From: Malassezia japonica
Taxonomy: Eukaryota > Basidiomycota > Malasseziomycetes > Malasseziales > Malasseziaceae
Assembly: GCF_029542785.1 (NCBI RefSeq)
Contig: NC_083376.1
Coordinates: forward strand, 62,001-126,000
Direction of reading: 5' to 3'
DNA length: 64,000 nucleotides
A model generated the notes under the pieces. That model worked only from the letters and a program-made list of their open reading frames with translations. It was not told the origin of the DNA and searched no databases. The translations under genes were made by a program, and so were the position numbers. Positions 10,818-21,651 of this stretch are shown in pieces (positions within the stretch are counted from its first letter, which is position 1; each line of letters opens with the position of its first letter).

Positions 10818-12551
10818 CTAGCCGCGCACCAGCGACACAATCGCCTGCAGGCTCATGCCAAGCGCAACGAGCAGGCACGCCGACCCCATCGGGCCCACGC
10901 GGTGCTCGAGCGAGGCCAAGGCCGAGGTGTGGTTCTCTGGCGAAGCGTCGCGGCCAAACGTCGACGACTTTTCCTCGCTGTCCATGCCCCAGCTGGCCGT
11001 GCCGGCGAGGCGCGGCGTGCTGGGATTGCTCCACGCGTCAAGCACCGTCTTGAGCTTCGCCTGCTCCTCTGCCCAGCGGCGCGATTGATCGTCAAAGCGC
11101 TGCTCAAAAGCGCGGCGCCAGTGCTCCTGGTCGTGGCTGAGCGGTGCGCCGCGTCCTGCGTCCTGCGCGACAAGCTCGCGCTCGACACGCACAAGGCGTG
11201 CGTCGAATGCATGCTGCATCGCCTCCTTGGCCTGCGCGTCTTTTTGGTCGCGTTCCTTGAGCAGTGTCTCGAGCGACTCGATGCGGGCGAGGAGCGCCGC
11301 GTGCTCGGCTGCGGCCTCGTGCGCGATGGTCGTAGTGGCATCTGGCGCCTCGATCTCGGACGCACTCTGGACGTCGGGCGCATCGTCTTTTGCCTCGCGG
11401 TCCGGCGTCGCAGTCTCGACGCTGGCGACCGACGCCGCATCGTCCTCGTCCGCGCGGCGCACGCGCGATGGGAGGCCGTATGCAAGCCACGCGTTCGTCT
11501 TCTCGTTCGTTACCGGGACATTCAGGCCACGCTTGGTATCTTCAAGCTGCCGCTTGAGCGTTGCGACCTCGTCCTTGATGTGCTCGTACGCCGCCAGTGT
11601 CGACTCGAGGCCCTTGATGCGCTCGACGTGGCTCGCAAGCATGGCGTGCGTGCTGCCGAGCTGCGACTCGAGCGAGGCAAAGGCCGCGGCGTCGACGCCG
11701 CGCGGCTCGGCGGGCGCCTTGGCCGTGCCGTTCGCCTGGTTTCCCTGCGACGGAACGAGGTGGGGATAGGGCGGGTTTTGCGACGGGGCGGTGCCGCCAC
11801 CCAGCGTCTCGTGGATGTTTTGAATGGTGCTGCTGAGCTCTGTGAGCTCAGTGCCGACCATCTTGCTCTTCTGGAGCTCGTTCTGCAGACGGAAGATGAC
11901 ATGGTCAAAGTTGATGCCTGGCTTGCCACGCCGGAGGCCGCCTTCGGCGCCGGGGCAGATGCCCGCGTTGCCGAGCGTGCCGCCGTGCACGCCTCCGCGG
12001 TAGAGGCTCGTAAAGTCGTTGCGGAGCTTTAGAGCGTCCTCGGGCGTCATGACGAGAAACACGCGGCAGGCGACGCGGTGGTGCAGAATTTCCTTGTTGT
12101 CATCGGTGAGAATGTCGATGCCAAAGTCCACGACGTCGTCCGTGTGCAGCTCAAACGGCTCCGACTCCTGCGACTCGGGCGAGAGACGCGTACCGTTGAC
12201 AAAGGTGCCGTTCGACGACTTGACGTCTTTGATGTACACCTTGTCGTTCTCGCTCCAGACCTCGGCGTGCGCACGCGACAAAACCTTGCTGTCAAAGTAG
12301 CCATTCAGCGGATTCGGCACAGATTTCGCATTAGAGTAGCGTCCAATCTTGATGCGGTTCTGCGCGCTGGGCGGCGCGAGGTTGATCTGCTTCGGGACAA
12401 ACGTGTCGTTCAGAGGGTACAGGTGCAACGCGGGGCACATCAGCCCATCCTGCGGCGGGCTGTTCTGCTTCGCGGTAGGTGCAGACGCGCCACCACTACT
12501 GTACTTGGCAGGAATGCCAGTATACGCCTTCGGCGGCGCACGATCGGCCAT
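10818..12551 (-). CDS. FHA-domain tail-anchored protein (SLMAP/Far10-like)
   Basis: A 577-residue single-exon protein. Residues about 55-150 form a FHA phosphothreonine-binding domain with IGRYSNAK, SRAHAEVW and the signature SSNGTFVNGTRLSPE. A coiled coil follows (about residues 210-540 in segments), and the C-terminus ends in one hydrophobic segment, MGSACLLVALGMSLQAIVSLV, with two residues after it. That is a tail anchor. FHA plus coiled coil plus tail anchor is the layout of SLMAP and the yeast Far9/Far10 proteins, which place STRIPAK phosphatase complexes on ER or nuclear membranes. The exact orthology is inferred. The start is the first ATG, 81 bp from the upstream SAM50 stop. Confidence 0.85.
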   Translation of the reverse strand: MADRAPPKAYTGIPAKYSSGGASAPTAKQNSPPQDGLMCPALHLYPLNDTFVPKQINLAPPSAQNRIKIGRYSNAKSVPNPLNGYFDSKVLSRAHAEVWSENDKVYIKDVKSSNGTFVNGTRLSPESQESEPFELHTDDVVDFGIDILTDDNKEILHHRVACRVFLVMTPEDALKLRNDFTSLYRGGVHGGTLGNAGICPGAEGGLRRGKPGINFDHVIFRLQNELQKSKMVGTELTELSSTIQNIHETLGGGTAPSQNPPYPHLVPSQGNQANGTAKAPAEPRGVDAAAFASLESQLGSTHAMLASHVERIKGLESTLAAYEHIKDEVATLKRQLEDTKRGLNVPVTNEKTNAWLAYGLPSRVRRADEDDAASVASVETATPDREAKDDAPDVQSASEIEAPDATTTIAHEAAAEHAALLARIESLETLLKERDQKDAQAKEAMQHAFDARLVRVERELVAQDAGRGAPLSHDQEHWRRAFEQRFDDQSRRWAEEQAKLKTVLDAWSNPSTPRLAGTASWGMDSEEKSSTFGRDASPENHTSALASLEHRVGPMGSACLLVALGMSLQAIVSLVRG

Positions 12552-12625
12552 GTCGAGCTCGCACTGGCGCCAACGTACAAAGGCACCGCGACCGAGTACC
12601 TGACTGTGGATTTAAGCGTCGCGCT

Positions 12626-12631
12626 CACGTG
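12626..12631. promoter_or_regulatory. CACGTG box upstream of the FHA gene
   Basis: It is 74 bp from the FHA-protein ATG and ends directly before the SAM50 stop codon. Confidence 0.4.
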
Positions 12632-12632
12632 G

Positions 12633-14228
12633 CTATAGGAACTCGAGGCCGATGCCAAACTGGAGGCCTTTGCGCGTGCCGTCGGAGCGGCGCGCGAGCA
12701 ACGGCAGGCCAAAGTTGAGCTCGAGGCGCACCGGCCCCTGCTGAAAGAGGAGGCCGATACCGGTCGACGCCGACGGCTGCAGTAGCTCAGAGTAGGACGT
12801 AGGCACAAACCGTTTGCCCTGCTGGACCTGCGCAAGCTGGCCGGCATTCAAAAAGAGGTGGAACTTGAGCGGCCAGTCGGCGCGCGCGGGAATCGGGGCA
12901 AGGAGCGAGGCGCCGAGCGCCCAGTACGCGTCGCCGCCCAGCGAGTCGTACTTCTGGCGGGGTCCGAGCGAGTTTAGGCGGAACATGCGCACGTCGGTCG
13001 GGCCGCCGAGCATGAAGCGGTCGCTCAGGCACGCGGGGCGCCCGTCGAGTGTGTGCAAAAGGCCGCCGCGTGCGCCGAGCGACCACGCCCAGCCCTGCCC
13101 AAATGCGCGCGCGATCGAGGCGTAGCCGTCGGCCTTGACGAACGACGTGTCGCCGCCGAGGCCGGCGTACTCGAGCACAGCACGCGTGTGGCTTCCGGTC
13201 GTGGTCATGAACGCGTCGTCGCGGGTATCGTGCTCCATCGTGTAGGTCAGTGCCGACTTGATCGAGGGCTGCGCCAGGCGGCGGATCCTGCGTCAGTCAA
13301 ACAACGTACGCGACAGAGGCTTCGGGGAGGAGGTGGTGAAAGTGGCGATGTGTCGCCTCATACGCAAGCTCGCGGCGCACGCCGTCGCCACGCATGACCT
13401 GGGTGAGCAGCGCGACGTACCATGAGTGCCGCACGCAACGCGTGCTGTCCTTCGTGTGCGCTGATGTAGCTCGACATGTCGCGGTGCTGCGACAGGGCCG
13501 AAATGCTCGCCCAGACGTCCGGCGACGCCATCACCGGCGTCGACAGCACCGCATTGTACGCGTACCGCGTGCGTGTACCGAGCGTCGCGCTGCCTTCGAG
13601 CGTTTCGGCGCCACCAAAGACGTTGCGCACCTTGCCTTGGACGGACGCCGTGCCCTCGCTCTGGCCGACACTTGTATTTGTCTTGAGAAAGAAGCGCTTG
13701 GACGGCTTGACCTGCAGCACAATGTCCACGTCCTCCTCGGGGTTGCCAGTCGAGAGTCGCGACGGTTCGAGGCGTGCGGCAATGTCGCGCACCATGTCCA
13801 GGCGCGACAAATCCGAGCTCAGCGCCGTCGTCGCCTCGAGCAGTGTGCGAAAGGTGGTCGGCTCGCCGGGCGGCGCGAACTCGGTGCGGCCGCCGTACCA
13901 CGCCTGGCCGAGCTTTGTCTCGCCGCTCGTCCCGTCGACGTACGGCTTGCAGAGCGATGCAAGGAACCCGGGGCGCACGTTACGCAGCCCCTGGATGCGC
14001 ACTGCACACAGGCGCAGCGTGGGTACCTCGGCGCTGAGCCACTGCGTTAGTCGCGCAACGTACCGGCTGCTGGAACTGCTGCATGGCGGCCGGCAGGTTA
14101 TGCACCGGTTCCGGCGCGGGCTCCGCAGGCGCCTCGGGCGGCGGCGGCGGCGGCGCCTCGCTCTTCTCTGCGTTCGCGGCCTGATCCCATGCGGTGATCG
14201 CGTCGCTCAGCACGTCTTTCGCAGTCAT
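12633..14228 (-). CDS. SAM50: SAM50/TOB55, mitochondrial outer-membrane beta-barrel assembly
   Basis: Sam50 is the Omp85-family core of the SAM complex that inserts beta-barrel proteins into the mitochondrial outer membrane. Exons are 14228-14064, 14041-13421, 13398-13310 and 13287-12633 (509 aa); all three introns are exactly 22 nt. The N-terminus is a Pro-rich acidic stretch, then a POTRA-like region (VRIQGLRNVRPGFL) and a C-terminal barrel ending GLQFGIGLEFL. The stretch AHTR-EYAGLGGDTSFVKADGY and LGGPTDVRMFRLNSLGPR are typical Omp85 sequences. The ATG at 14228 is the only one consistent with the short promoter shared with RPC25. Confidence 0.93.
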
Positions 14229-14255
14229 TCCGTGCGCAAGGAAAGGGGACGATAC

Positions 14256-14261
14256 CACGTG
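14256..14261. promoter_or_regulatory. CACGTG box between SAM50 and RPC25
   Basis: It is 27 bp from the SAM50 ATG and 43 bp from the RPC25 ATG in a 76-bp divergent promoter. Confidence 0.55.
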
Positions 14262-14304
14262 GCTCTTTTAGGTCGCTTTCCTTCACGGTGCACGGGCGTG
14301 GACG

Positions 14305-15035
14305 ATGTTTATCCTCACCGAGATCGAGGACACGATCCGCGTCGAGCCCAAGTACTTTGCCAAGGAGAGCGCGCAGGCGATCTCTGACCAAATCAACGCG
14401 AAATACGCGAACCGCGTACGTTTTTATTTTTGCTCACGCAGATTTTGCAAGACGTCGGCCTATGCATTTCTGTGCACGATATCCAAAAGGCGAGCGAGGG
14501 GCGCGTGCGCTGGGGCGACGGGTGCCTGTACTATACCGTACTATTTCGTCTGGTCGTCTTTCGGCCATTTACGAACGAAGTGCTCGTCGGCCGCATCTCC
14601 TCGTCGACCAGCGAGGCGATTCGCGTGTCGATGGGCTTCTTTGACGATATCTACATTCCCCCGCACTTGCTCCCGACGCCGACTGCCTTTGACTACCAGG
14701 AACAGGCGTGGTTCTGGCTCCTGGACCCTGCATCCGACGAGCACTGCGCCGATCCGCTGCTCTCTGCGCCAGAAGAGCGCATGTACCTCGACGTCGGCGA
14801 GACAATACGCTTTGCGATCGAGTCAGACAACTTTTTCGACCTCGAGCCGGGGCCTGCGGTCGGCGAGGGGAAGCTCGGCGAGACGCCGCAGGGCGTAGGC
14901 AGCATCCCCGGCGCGCCGGGCGCCAAAGGCGCGGCGAACTATTCGTCGTACAAGATTATTGGATCTATTGCCGGACAGGGCCTGGGCCTTGTGTCGTGGT
15001 GGGCCGGTGCCGAGCAGGTATCGGTCGAGGGATGA
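14305..15035 (+). CDS. RPC25: RNA polymerase III subunit RPC8 (Rpc25)
   Basis: Rpc25 is the Rpb7-like stalk subunit of RNA polymerase III, needed for initiation. Exons are 14305-14415 and 14442-15035 (234 aa), split by a 26-nt intron with a CTCACGCAG end. The N-terminal SHS2 domain starts MFILTEIEDTIRVEP and reads through the splice as NRILQDVGLCISVHDI. The OB-fold half contains EVLVGRISSSTSEAIRVSMG and FFDDIYIPPHLLP, followed by a Gly/Pro-rich insert before the final beta strands. The length agrees with yeast and human orthologues. It is convergent with the RhoGAP gene (78 bp). Confidence 0.93.
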
Positions 15036-15113
15036 GGGTCGTAAGCAGCGCATCGCGCTTTTGAGCAGGCGCATTCCACGGATTCCGTGTCATACCCAAT
15101 GTCGTAGAGAGAA

Positions 15114-17082
15114 CTACTGCCGCCGCCCAGAGATGGTATGCATCACCTTGGCGTGCCGCAGGAGCGTTTCGCGAGAAGCAAGGATCGGAACGGGCGCCTT
15201 GGTGTGTGCCACCATGGTCGTCGCGTAGGGTATCGGGGCCGCAGCGCGGTGCGGCGGGGCGTCACCGACAGCCTCGGCAGACGAACCGTTAGCAGACGCA
15301 GAGGCGACCGGACCAAGCTGCGCAAGGCGGGGGTCGATCGCGTACGGCGACGGGAGCGTCGCCGAGCGCGGCTCGGTAGAGCGTACGCTGGGCGACGCGG
15401 GGGCGTCCGTAGTAAACGCACGCGGGCGCGGCAGGCTGTCGAGCGGCAGCGCGGGTGCGGGCAACAGCGGCGCGTCCTTCTCGCGCAGCAGCGGCTTGGC
15501 TTCTTTTTCCGGCGGCGTCGGCGGCCGCTCCTCCTCGGGGGCCGCACGCGGCGTCACGTCGGCGCCCGGCGCGGCCGGCGGGGGAGCGTCGCCTTGCACG
15601 GGCGGTGCGTTGCTCTCTAGTAAACTCTCGGGCTCTTGGGTGCTCTGCGTCGACCCCACCGACACGTCCTGGGTCTGCAGCGAGGACTGTGGCGAGGAGG
15701 ACAGCATCGCGCTCGTCGGCGACATTGCTGAACTGCGCGCGGGCGGTGTATTGGCCGCACGCACAGGCAGCGGCGCGGTGCGCGACGACGGGCTCTTTTG
15801 CACCGTCTCGATGCAGCTCGTCGCAGACGCCGAGCGCTTGCCCAGCGGCGGGCGCGTCGGCGCAGTGGGGGGTGCAAGGTGGTCGCGGCGCTTTACCGGC
15901 GAGCGCGACGGGATGCGGGCACGCGGAGCGCTCGACGGTCCAGCGTCGGGCGCGGTCATTTGCTCGTTCGCATCCGAATGGGAGTTGGCACGCTTGCGGC
16001 CTTCGCGGCGCGCATCGGCGATCGGCTTCGGCTTAGTGCGTGCCGAGGGCTTGCGCTCCTTGGCAACGGGCGGCGTCGCGTCCTTGTCGTGTGGGAGCGA
16101 GTTCTTCTTCTCTTCGCGGCGCCCCCACTTGGCTTTGGACCGCTGCGTAGGCGTGCGGCCGAGCATCGCGCCACCGCCCATGTGTGCCTCCATCTCGCCG
16201 AGGTCCTCGTCCGAGTCGGATGGCACGAGGTAGTACTCTTCTGCGAGCGGGCGCTCCGACGGCTTGGCGAGCTCTTCCGGGCGCATGTCTTCCGGGGGTG
16301 GCGCAGAGAGCGCCAGGACAAAGTGGTCCTGGTGCGTGATGAGGAACTCGACGACGCGCACCGCAAACTGGTGCTCCTCCTTGGAGCGTACCGTGGGGTG
16401 GCTTAGCATGCCGGGTTGGAAAATGATGGCGAGGTTCCCTGCGCTCATCCGATTCACGTCCGACATCCGCTCAAACACGGCGAGCAGGTCAAGGATGTAG
16501 AGAAGGAGGTATTGCGTCGCGGGCGGGCACGACGTGATGAGGCTGCGGTACGCGCCGATGGCCGCCTCGACGTTGACGTCTGGCTTGGCAAGCACTTCGC
16601 GGAACTCGGCAAAGCGGTCAAACGGAATGATGGGTTCCGGCATGAGGTTCAGGAACCGGCGCAGGAGACTCGCGGCGTCGTGCACATTGTAACCCGTCCA
16701 GTCAATGTCCTTGCCGTACTGCGGCGGTGTGTCAAACTGCTGTCGCAACTCCTTCATACGTTTTTCGGAGCCGTTGATACGGAACACGCCTTCGACTTCC
16801 GTTGCTGCGTTAAAAAAGGCACGTACCATTCTGCTTCAAGAAGAGGCCAATCTTGGCGACAATGACCGGCACATAACCCCAAACATACTGCTTCCCGTCC
16901 TGGTTGACCAGGGAGATGGCGACGCTCGAGTGCTTGAGCGCCTCGTGCAGCGGCGCGCCAAACATGGACACGTCGTCAGCAGAACGCGGCTCGCGCGGTG
17001 CGGCGGCGCGTCCAAACGACGACCACCACGACCGCAGCCCGGTGAGGGTGGATATCGCATCATCGGATCGTGGCACGGCCAT
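15114..17082 (-). CDS. RhoGAP protein, Sac7-like
   Basis: A GTPase-activating protein for Rho GTPases, probably Rho1 (cell wall and actin signalling), by resemblance to Sac7. Exons are 17082-16827 and 16804-15114 (648 aa); the intron is 22 nt and lies inside the GAP domain. The domain covers about residues 50-260: FGAPLHEALKHSS, then across the splice FLKQN-ATEVEGVFRINGSEKR with the arginine finger, DWTGYNVHDAASLLRRFL, and AGNLAIIFQPGML. The remaining 380 residues are disordered and Pro/Ser-rich with no clear domain. The ATG at 17082 is the only plausible start. Its upstream region of over 400 bp is unusually long for this window. Confidence 0.9.
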
Positions 17083-17535
17083 GATCACGGTGCCAAGGCC
17101 GGCACACGCGTTACAAAGGCAAGCGAAGACACTTACGCCAAAAGTCTGGCGCTAAGGCAGATGGGTATCCCTGGCAAACAAACTACGCAGACCGCTCTAT
17201 GCACAAGGGCTGGACGACGTGTGCCTCGATGCAAGATGCTGCATACAATTCGTATGACTGCTGCGCTACCCATGATCGCCGAGCCCTCTAATTGCTAGGC
17301 CAAGCAGAAAGCCACGTGACATGAGAAGGCTGCGCGCGACAGGCTAGCGTGCGGCGCGCGACCAGGCGGAAAAGCGCGTAGACGAATGAAATTTGAGCTA
17401 CCTGCAGGTGTCAAGTACCCCAAATGCAGCTCGCCAAAACCGTAACAATTCGAATTATCCCCGTCCGGGGAAATCTTTTTTGCCAAGCGCTGGACTTCTG
17501 CTCGGTGCAGCTGCATGCAGCCAGGTCCCAGTGCG
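17083..17535. other. Longest intergenic region in the window, no gene found
   Basis: These 453 bp separate the RhoGAP start from the VPS8 stop, far more than the usual gap here. I saw no tRNA (no A/B box pair), no conserved small protein and no repeat. The ORFs crossing it lack family resemblance. It has one CACGTG box (17313-17318) and an AT-richer stretch around 17430-17480. It may be a long RhoGAP promoter or 5'UTR, or hold an unrecognised RNA. Confidence 0.6.
17313..17318. promoter_or_regulatory. CACGTG box in RhoGAP upstream region
   Basis: It is 230 bp upstream of the RhoGAP ATG, the most distant example in the window. Confidence 0.35.
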
Positions 17536-20500
17536 TCATTTTTGAGGCGCGGAATCCCCACAGGCCCGATGGACGTGGAGGCCACTGCGCGAAAACGTCA
17601 GGGGCGCGGCCGAGGGCAGAAGCCGCTCATGGCAGATATGGCAGCGTGGCCGTGCACGAATCAGCCAGCCGAGCGCACGCTCTTTGGCAAGCTCGTGGAA
17701 GAGGCGGGAGGTGTCGCCCTCGTTTAGACGCACACCCAGCGTAAGCACCTCACTCCGTAGACGATAGGCTTCCAGCATGCCGTCCAACACACGCCGCACA
17801 TCGGCGTACGATACGCTCGACGCCATCTCGGGCGCGTCGACCAGGCGACGGAATAGGGGGGGGAAGGACACCGTCTCGGAGGGGACCGAAGTCAGGAGCG
17901 CCGCGAGAGACTCTTGCACCAGCGCATCACCGGCCGAACGCGCAGACTGCAGCAGCGGACCAGCGTAGGGGGGCTCGGCTAAGAGGTGCACATAGTGGAT
18001 CAGTGCGCGCAGCACGCGGTACCACTGCTCGCGCGCCTTTTCGCGCGAGGCCTCGGTGTGCGAATGCTCTACAGCGAGATCGACGGCCATGCGCACGGTC
18101 GCACGCAGCGATTGCACGACGTCGTGCGCCTGCGCCATGACTTGCTCCGCCGCACTGCTTCCATCGCCATCCCGGCCTTGCGTAGCAAGCGCAAGGAGCG
18201 ATACGCTGCACTCGGCGACCTGCGCGTCGAGCGTATCCATCGCTGCGGCCGTCTCGCCACGCCGATCAAACGCCCAGAGCACCGCATCGTAGACGCAGTG
18301 CTCGCGCGCGATGCGCAGCACATCGTCCAGCGCATAAAAGTCGACGGGACGCGCACGCAGATGCGCGACGAGCATCGCGGGGCAAAATTCCGCGACGAGC
18401 GCAAGCCACGCAGTGCGGAGCGACGGCTTGACCTGCGCCGTCTCCTCGTCGAGCCGGAAAAAGGGCTGCAGGTAGAGGTACTGCCGCTGGGGCATCGCCT
18501 CGAGGGCCGCGAATACCGCGTCGGTGTGCTCGGCAAAAAAGCGCGCCACGACGCGCGCAACGTCGCCCAGGAGCGAGTCGGGGACGTCGGGCATCGCATC
18601 GAGCAGCACGTCGAGCAGCGCGGCATGGTGCGCGGGGGGTGCCCAGCTGAGCAGCTCCGCGACACGGCTGTAGAGCTGCGACGGCGCATCGTGCCGGCCG
18701 TCTTGGTCGACAAGGAAGAAGCGCATCAGATCGTTGTAGCGCTGCGTCTTGCGCAGCGCATACTCGTACACACGCCAGAACTGGGCGTCGACCAGCCGCG
18801 CGAGCGCATCGTCGGTAAAGGGGTAGGCATGGGCAGAAAAGACGCACTCGAGCGCAAACTCACGGTCGGCCGCCGCAGGCACGCCGGCAGGGCGCGTAAG
18901 AACGTCAAATAGGTACTGCACCTCGGTGCTGTGCAGCCGCAAAAACTGGGGGTACTTGGCCGCGTTGCGTGCGGTAAACAGCGCGACGAATCCCTCGTCG
19001 CCCGCCGCGAGGTCGCTGCTGACGGCCAGCAGCGCATCGACGACGTCGCGCCGCGTCGGCAGCGCGTCGTCCTCGTCTTCTGCGTACAAGTCGCCCTCCA
19101 AGCCGAGGTCGATGACGTCCAGCAGCGCCTCCGCGTCGAGCTCAAGTAGCATGCGCAAATAGGGGTACGGCTGGGCCGTGGGTATCAAGAAAGTCTGCGC
19201 CTCGCGTGCATAGATCGTTGCGTACACGTCGGCGGCGGCCGCGCGGGCCTCGTTAGGGGGAAGGGGGTGCTCGTTGGGGTGCTGCACGCCGCGGCTGACC
19301 GACGCAAGGAATGAAAAGAGGCGGTATGCGTCCGGCGCCTCTTGGCCCTGGACGGCCGTGTAGGCGCGCTGCAAGAGATCGTGGAGCGGCGTGGTATAGT
19401 CGTGGAGCGCCGATGTGCTCACGTATACCACCGCGTCCCACAGTTTGTACTTGGTGCAGAGCGGCAGCGTCTGGTCGAGATCGAGGTGCAGCGGGTCGAC
19501 GTGCAGGACCAGCTGCTCGATCCGCTCGTACTCGCCCTTCTTGGCCCGAAAAGCGAGTAGGCGCTGCATCACGCTTGGCACCGGCGTCGGCATCTCGCCG
19601 TGCAGGATGAACTGCTCCATCTCGTGCACAAACGTTGACTCGTGCCCATGCACTTCGTACAGATTGTACAAATCGTGAAAGAGCCAGTCGAAGCGGTGGG
19701 TCGTAATGGCCACCGTCGCACACGTCCGTGCAAGGGCCGCGTGCGCCGTTTCGGGGTCGTACGCGCCCGGGACGTTGGCAAAGAGTGCGTCGGCTGCCGC
19801 CTGCTCGAGCTTTTCGAGGCGCGCGGCGATCGCCGCCTGCTGTGCACCCCGCTCGCTCGGCAGCCCAATGGCCGAGCCCAGGCCGTGTCCCTGGTAGAGC
19901 TCGAGGCCGAGCTGGAGCGCGCCGAGGAAGTCTTTGGCGTGCACGAGCTGCGCGAGGCGTGTATCCCACGGCAGCAGATCGCCGACGTACACGTCGCCGT
20001 GTGCGAGACAGAACGCTTTGCTGTGCCACACCCGCAGTGCATTCCGCCACGTCGCGGCGGTCGGTGCGCCGATCTGCGCCATGAGCGGATCGTGCGGCTG
20101 CCACTCGGAGTACGCACGCAGGCGCAGATCGTACAAGAGCCACGCGTCGGTCGTGACGACCATCAAGAGCTGTCGGTGGATCCACTGCAGGCGGATAATC
20201 GGCTGCGTGGTCGGCGGGAGTGTCTCTTCGCTGAGCGCAATCGCCGGGGGCACCTGGCGCTCGTCGCGGCGCGGCTTTACGCGCACCGACTTGACGTGCA
20301 GCAGCTGGAGCGTGAGGCCAAAAGCAAAGGCCAGCATCGGATGGTGCAGTGCCCCTCCCTCGTCGCGTGTCGCCGGAAACCATGCCAAGGCGCCGTGCGC
20401 GCTCGTGTTGCGCCGCGCATAGCTGCGGTACCATGTCCGTGCGGACGGCGCGAGGCCGACGAGGAGCAATTTCTCACGCAAGAGAATCGCGACAAACTTG

Positions 20501-21613
20501 TGCTCGTCCGCCTGGTGGCCGGCCGTGCCGAGCGGCAGCGGGGCCATGTCGAGCACCGTGTCGACGGCGTTGGCGGACGGGTAGCGGCCGTACACACGCA
20601 GGGTATCATTCGAGGCCATGCCGAGCACGCGGCCGAGCGAGTGGTAGAAACACAGCCCGTTCTCGTCCGCACTCACGATCGCCGTCTTGCGGCGGCCGAC
20701 GAACGCGAGGTGCGTCACGGCGGCGCCGGTGAGGTGGCCCTCGCACTTGCCTTGTGCGACGTCCGCAGGATGCACCGGAAGGACGTGGCGCACAGGAACC
20801 TTGGCGTCGAGCACGTCGTACAGGAGAATGTGCCCTGACGCGTGCCCCACGCCGACGTACGATGCGTCCATCGCGAGTGCCAGCGCGGTCACGGCGTGCT
20901 GTGGACCATCTGGTGAGCAATAGCGACGTACCTGTGGGTGCCGCGCGGCAGATGCAGCGCAGGCGCTGCGATAGATCAAATACGAGCGTCGCGCCGTTGG
21001 TAAAGCCGATCGCGACGAGGCCGCCGGACGCCTGCAGCGCGCACGGCATGCCGAGCGCGAGCGGCGTGCCGTCGTCCGTCGCCTCGACGCACTGCTGGGT
21101 AATGGTGCGCAGGAGGTGCAGCTGGAGGAACGGGCGTGCGATCGGCTCCGGCGCGGCCGCGCGCGCGCTGTCCGTGCTCTCCGACTCGGACGCGGGCTGC
21201 GTCGAGCGGGTGAGGCTGCCTGCGACCGACGGCGTGCGTGCGATCGACTCGAGCACCGAGCCGTCGTCCCGCGTGCGCCGCGCGGCGAGGTGCGCCAGCG
21301 TCGACGACCACGGCGACCGCAGGCGGTGCATGGCCGCAAACCTGGGCGGCCGCCGCGCATGCGCCGGCAGCGCAGAAAGCGGCCTGCTCGACTGCGGTGC
21401 GTCGCCCGCGCCGAGCGTCTCGTCGAGCGCCTCGCTGTGTTCGTCGCTCCTTTCGAGCGCCTCGTCGCTCTCCTTTTCTGGCTCTGGCGAGGTACGCCCC
21501 GGGCGCGGCGATGCGGGCGCCTCGTCCGCCAGCAGCGGATCGCGCCACGCGTCCGCGCCCCACGCGTACCCCGAATCCGCCGAGGTGCCTGGCTCCGTCG
21601 GCCTGTGCGCCAT
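17536..21613 (-). CDS. VPS8: VPS8, CORVET tethering complex subunit
   Basis: Vps8 is the Rab5 (Vps21)-binding subunit of the CORVET tether for endosome fusion. Exons are 21613-20932 and 20909-17536 (1351 aa); the intron is 22 nt. After a disordered N-terminus of about 110 residues comes a beta-propeller (GGLVAIGFTNGATLVFDLSQ, then ASYVGVGHASGHILLYD, TAIVSADENGLCFYHSLG), followed by alpha-solenoid repeats to about residue 1290. The C-terminus has a zinc-binding start, CHICHERLLP...HVHRAC, but ends eight residues later, so the terminal RING looks shortened. The ATG is 38 bp from the AFG3 stop, with a CACGTG box 10 bp upstream. Confidence 0.93.
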
Positions 21614-21623
21614 GGAGGGAAGC

Positions 21624-21629
21624 CACGTG
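21624..21629. promoter_or_regulatory. CACGTG box upstream of VPS8
   Basis: It is 10 bp from the VPS8 ATG, inside the 38-bp space after the AFG3 stop codon. Confidence 0.55.
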
Positions 21630-21651
21630 GCAATGGTATTTTGGCTATGGC

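Noticed and set aside
17295..17585. 96-residue minus-strand ORF in the VPS8-RhoGAP gap
   Set aside because: No resemblance to a known small protein, and it overlaps the VPS8 3' end.
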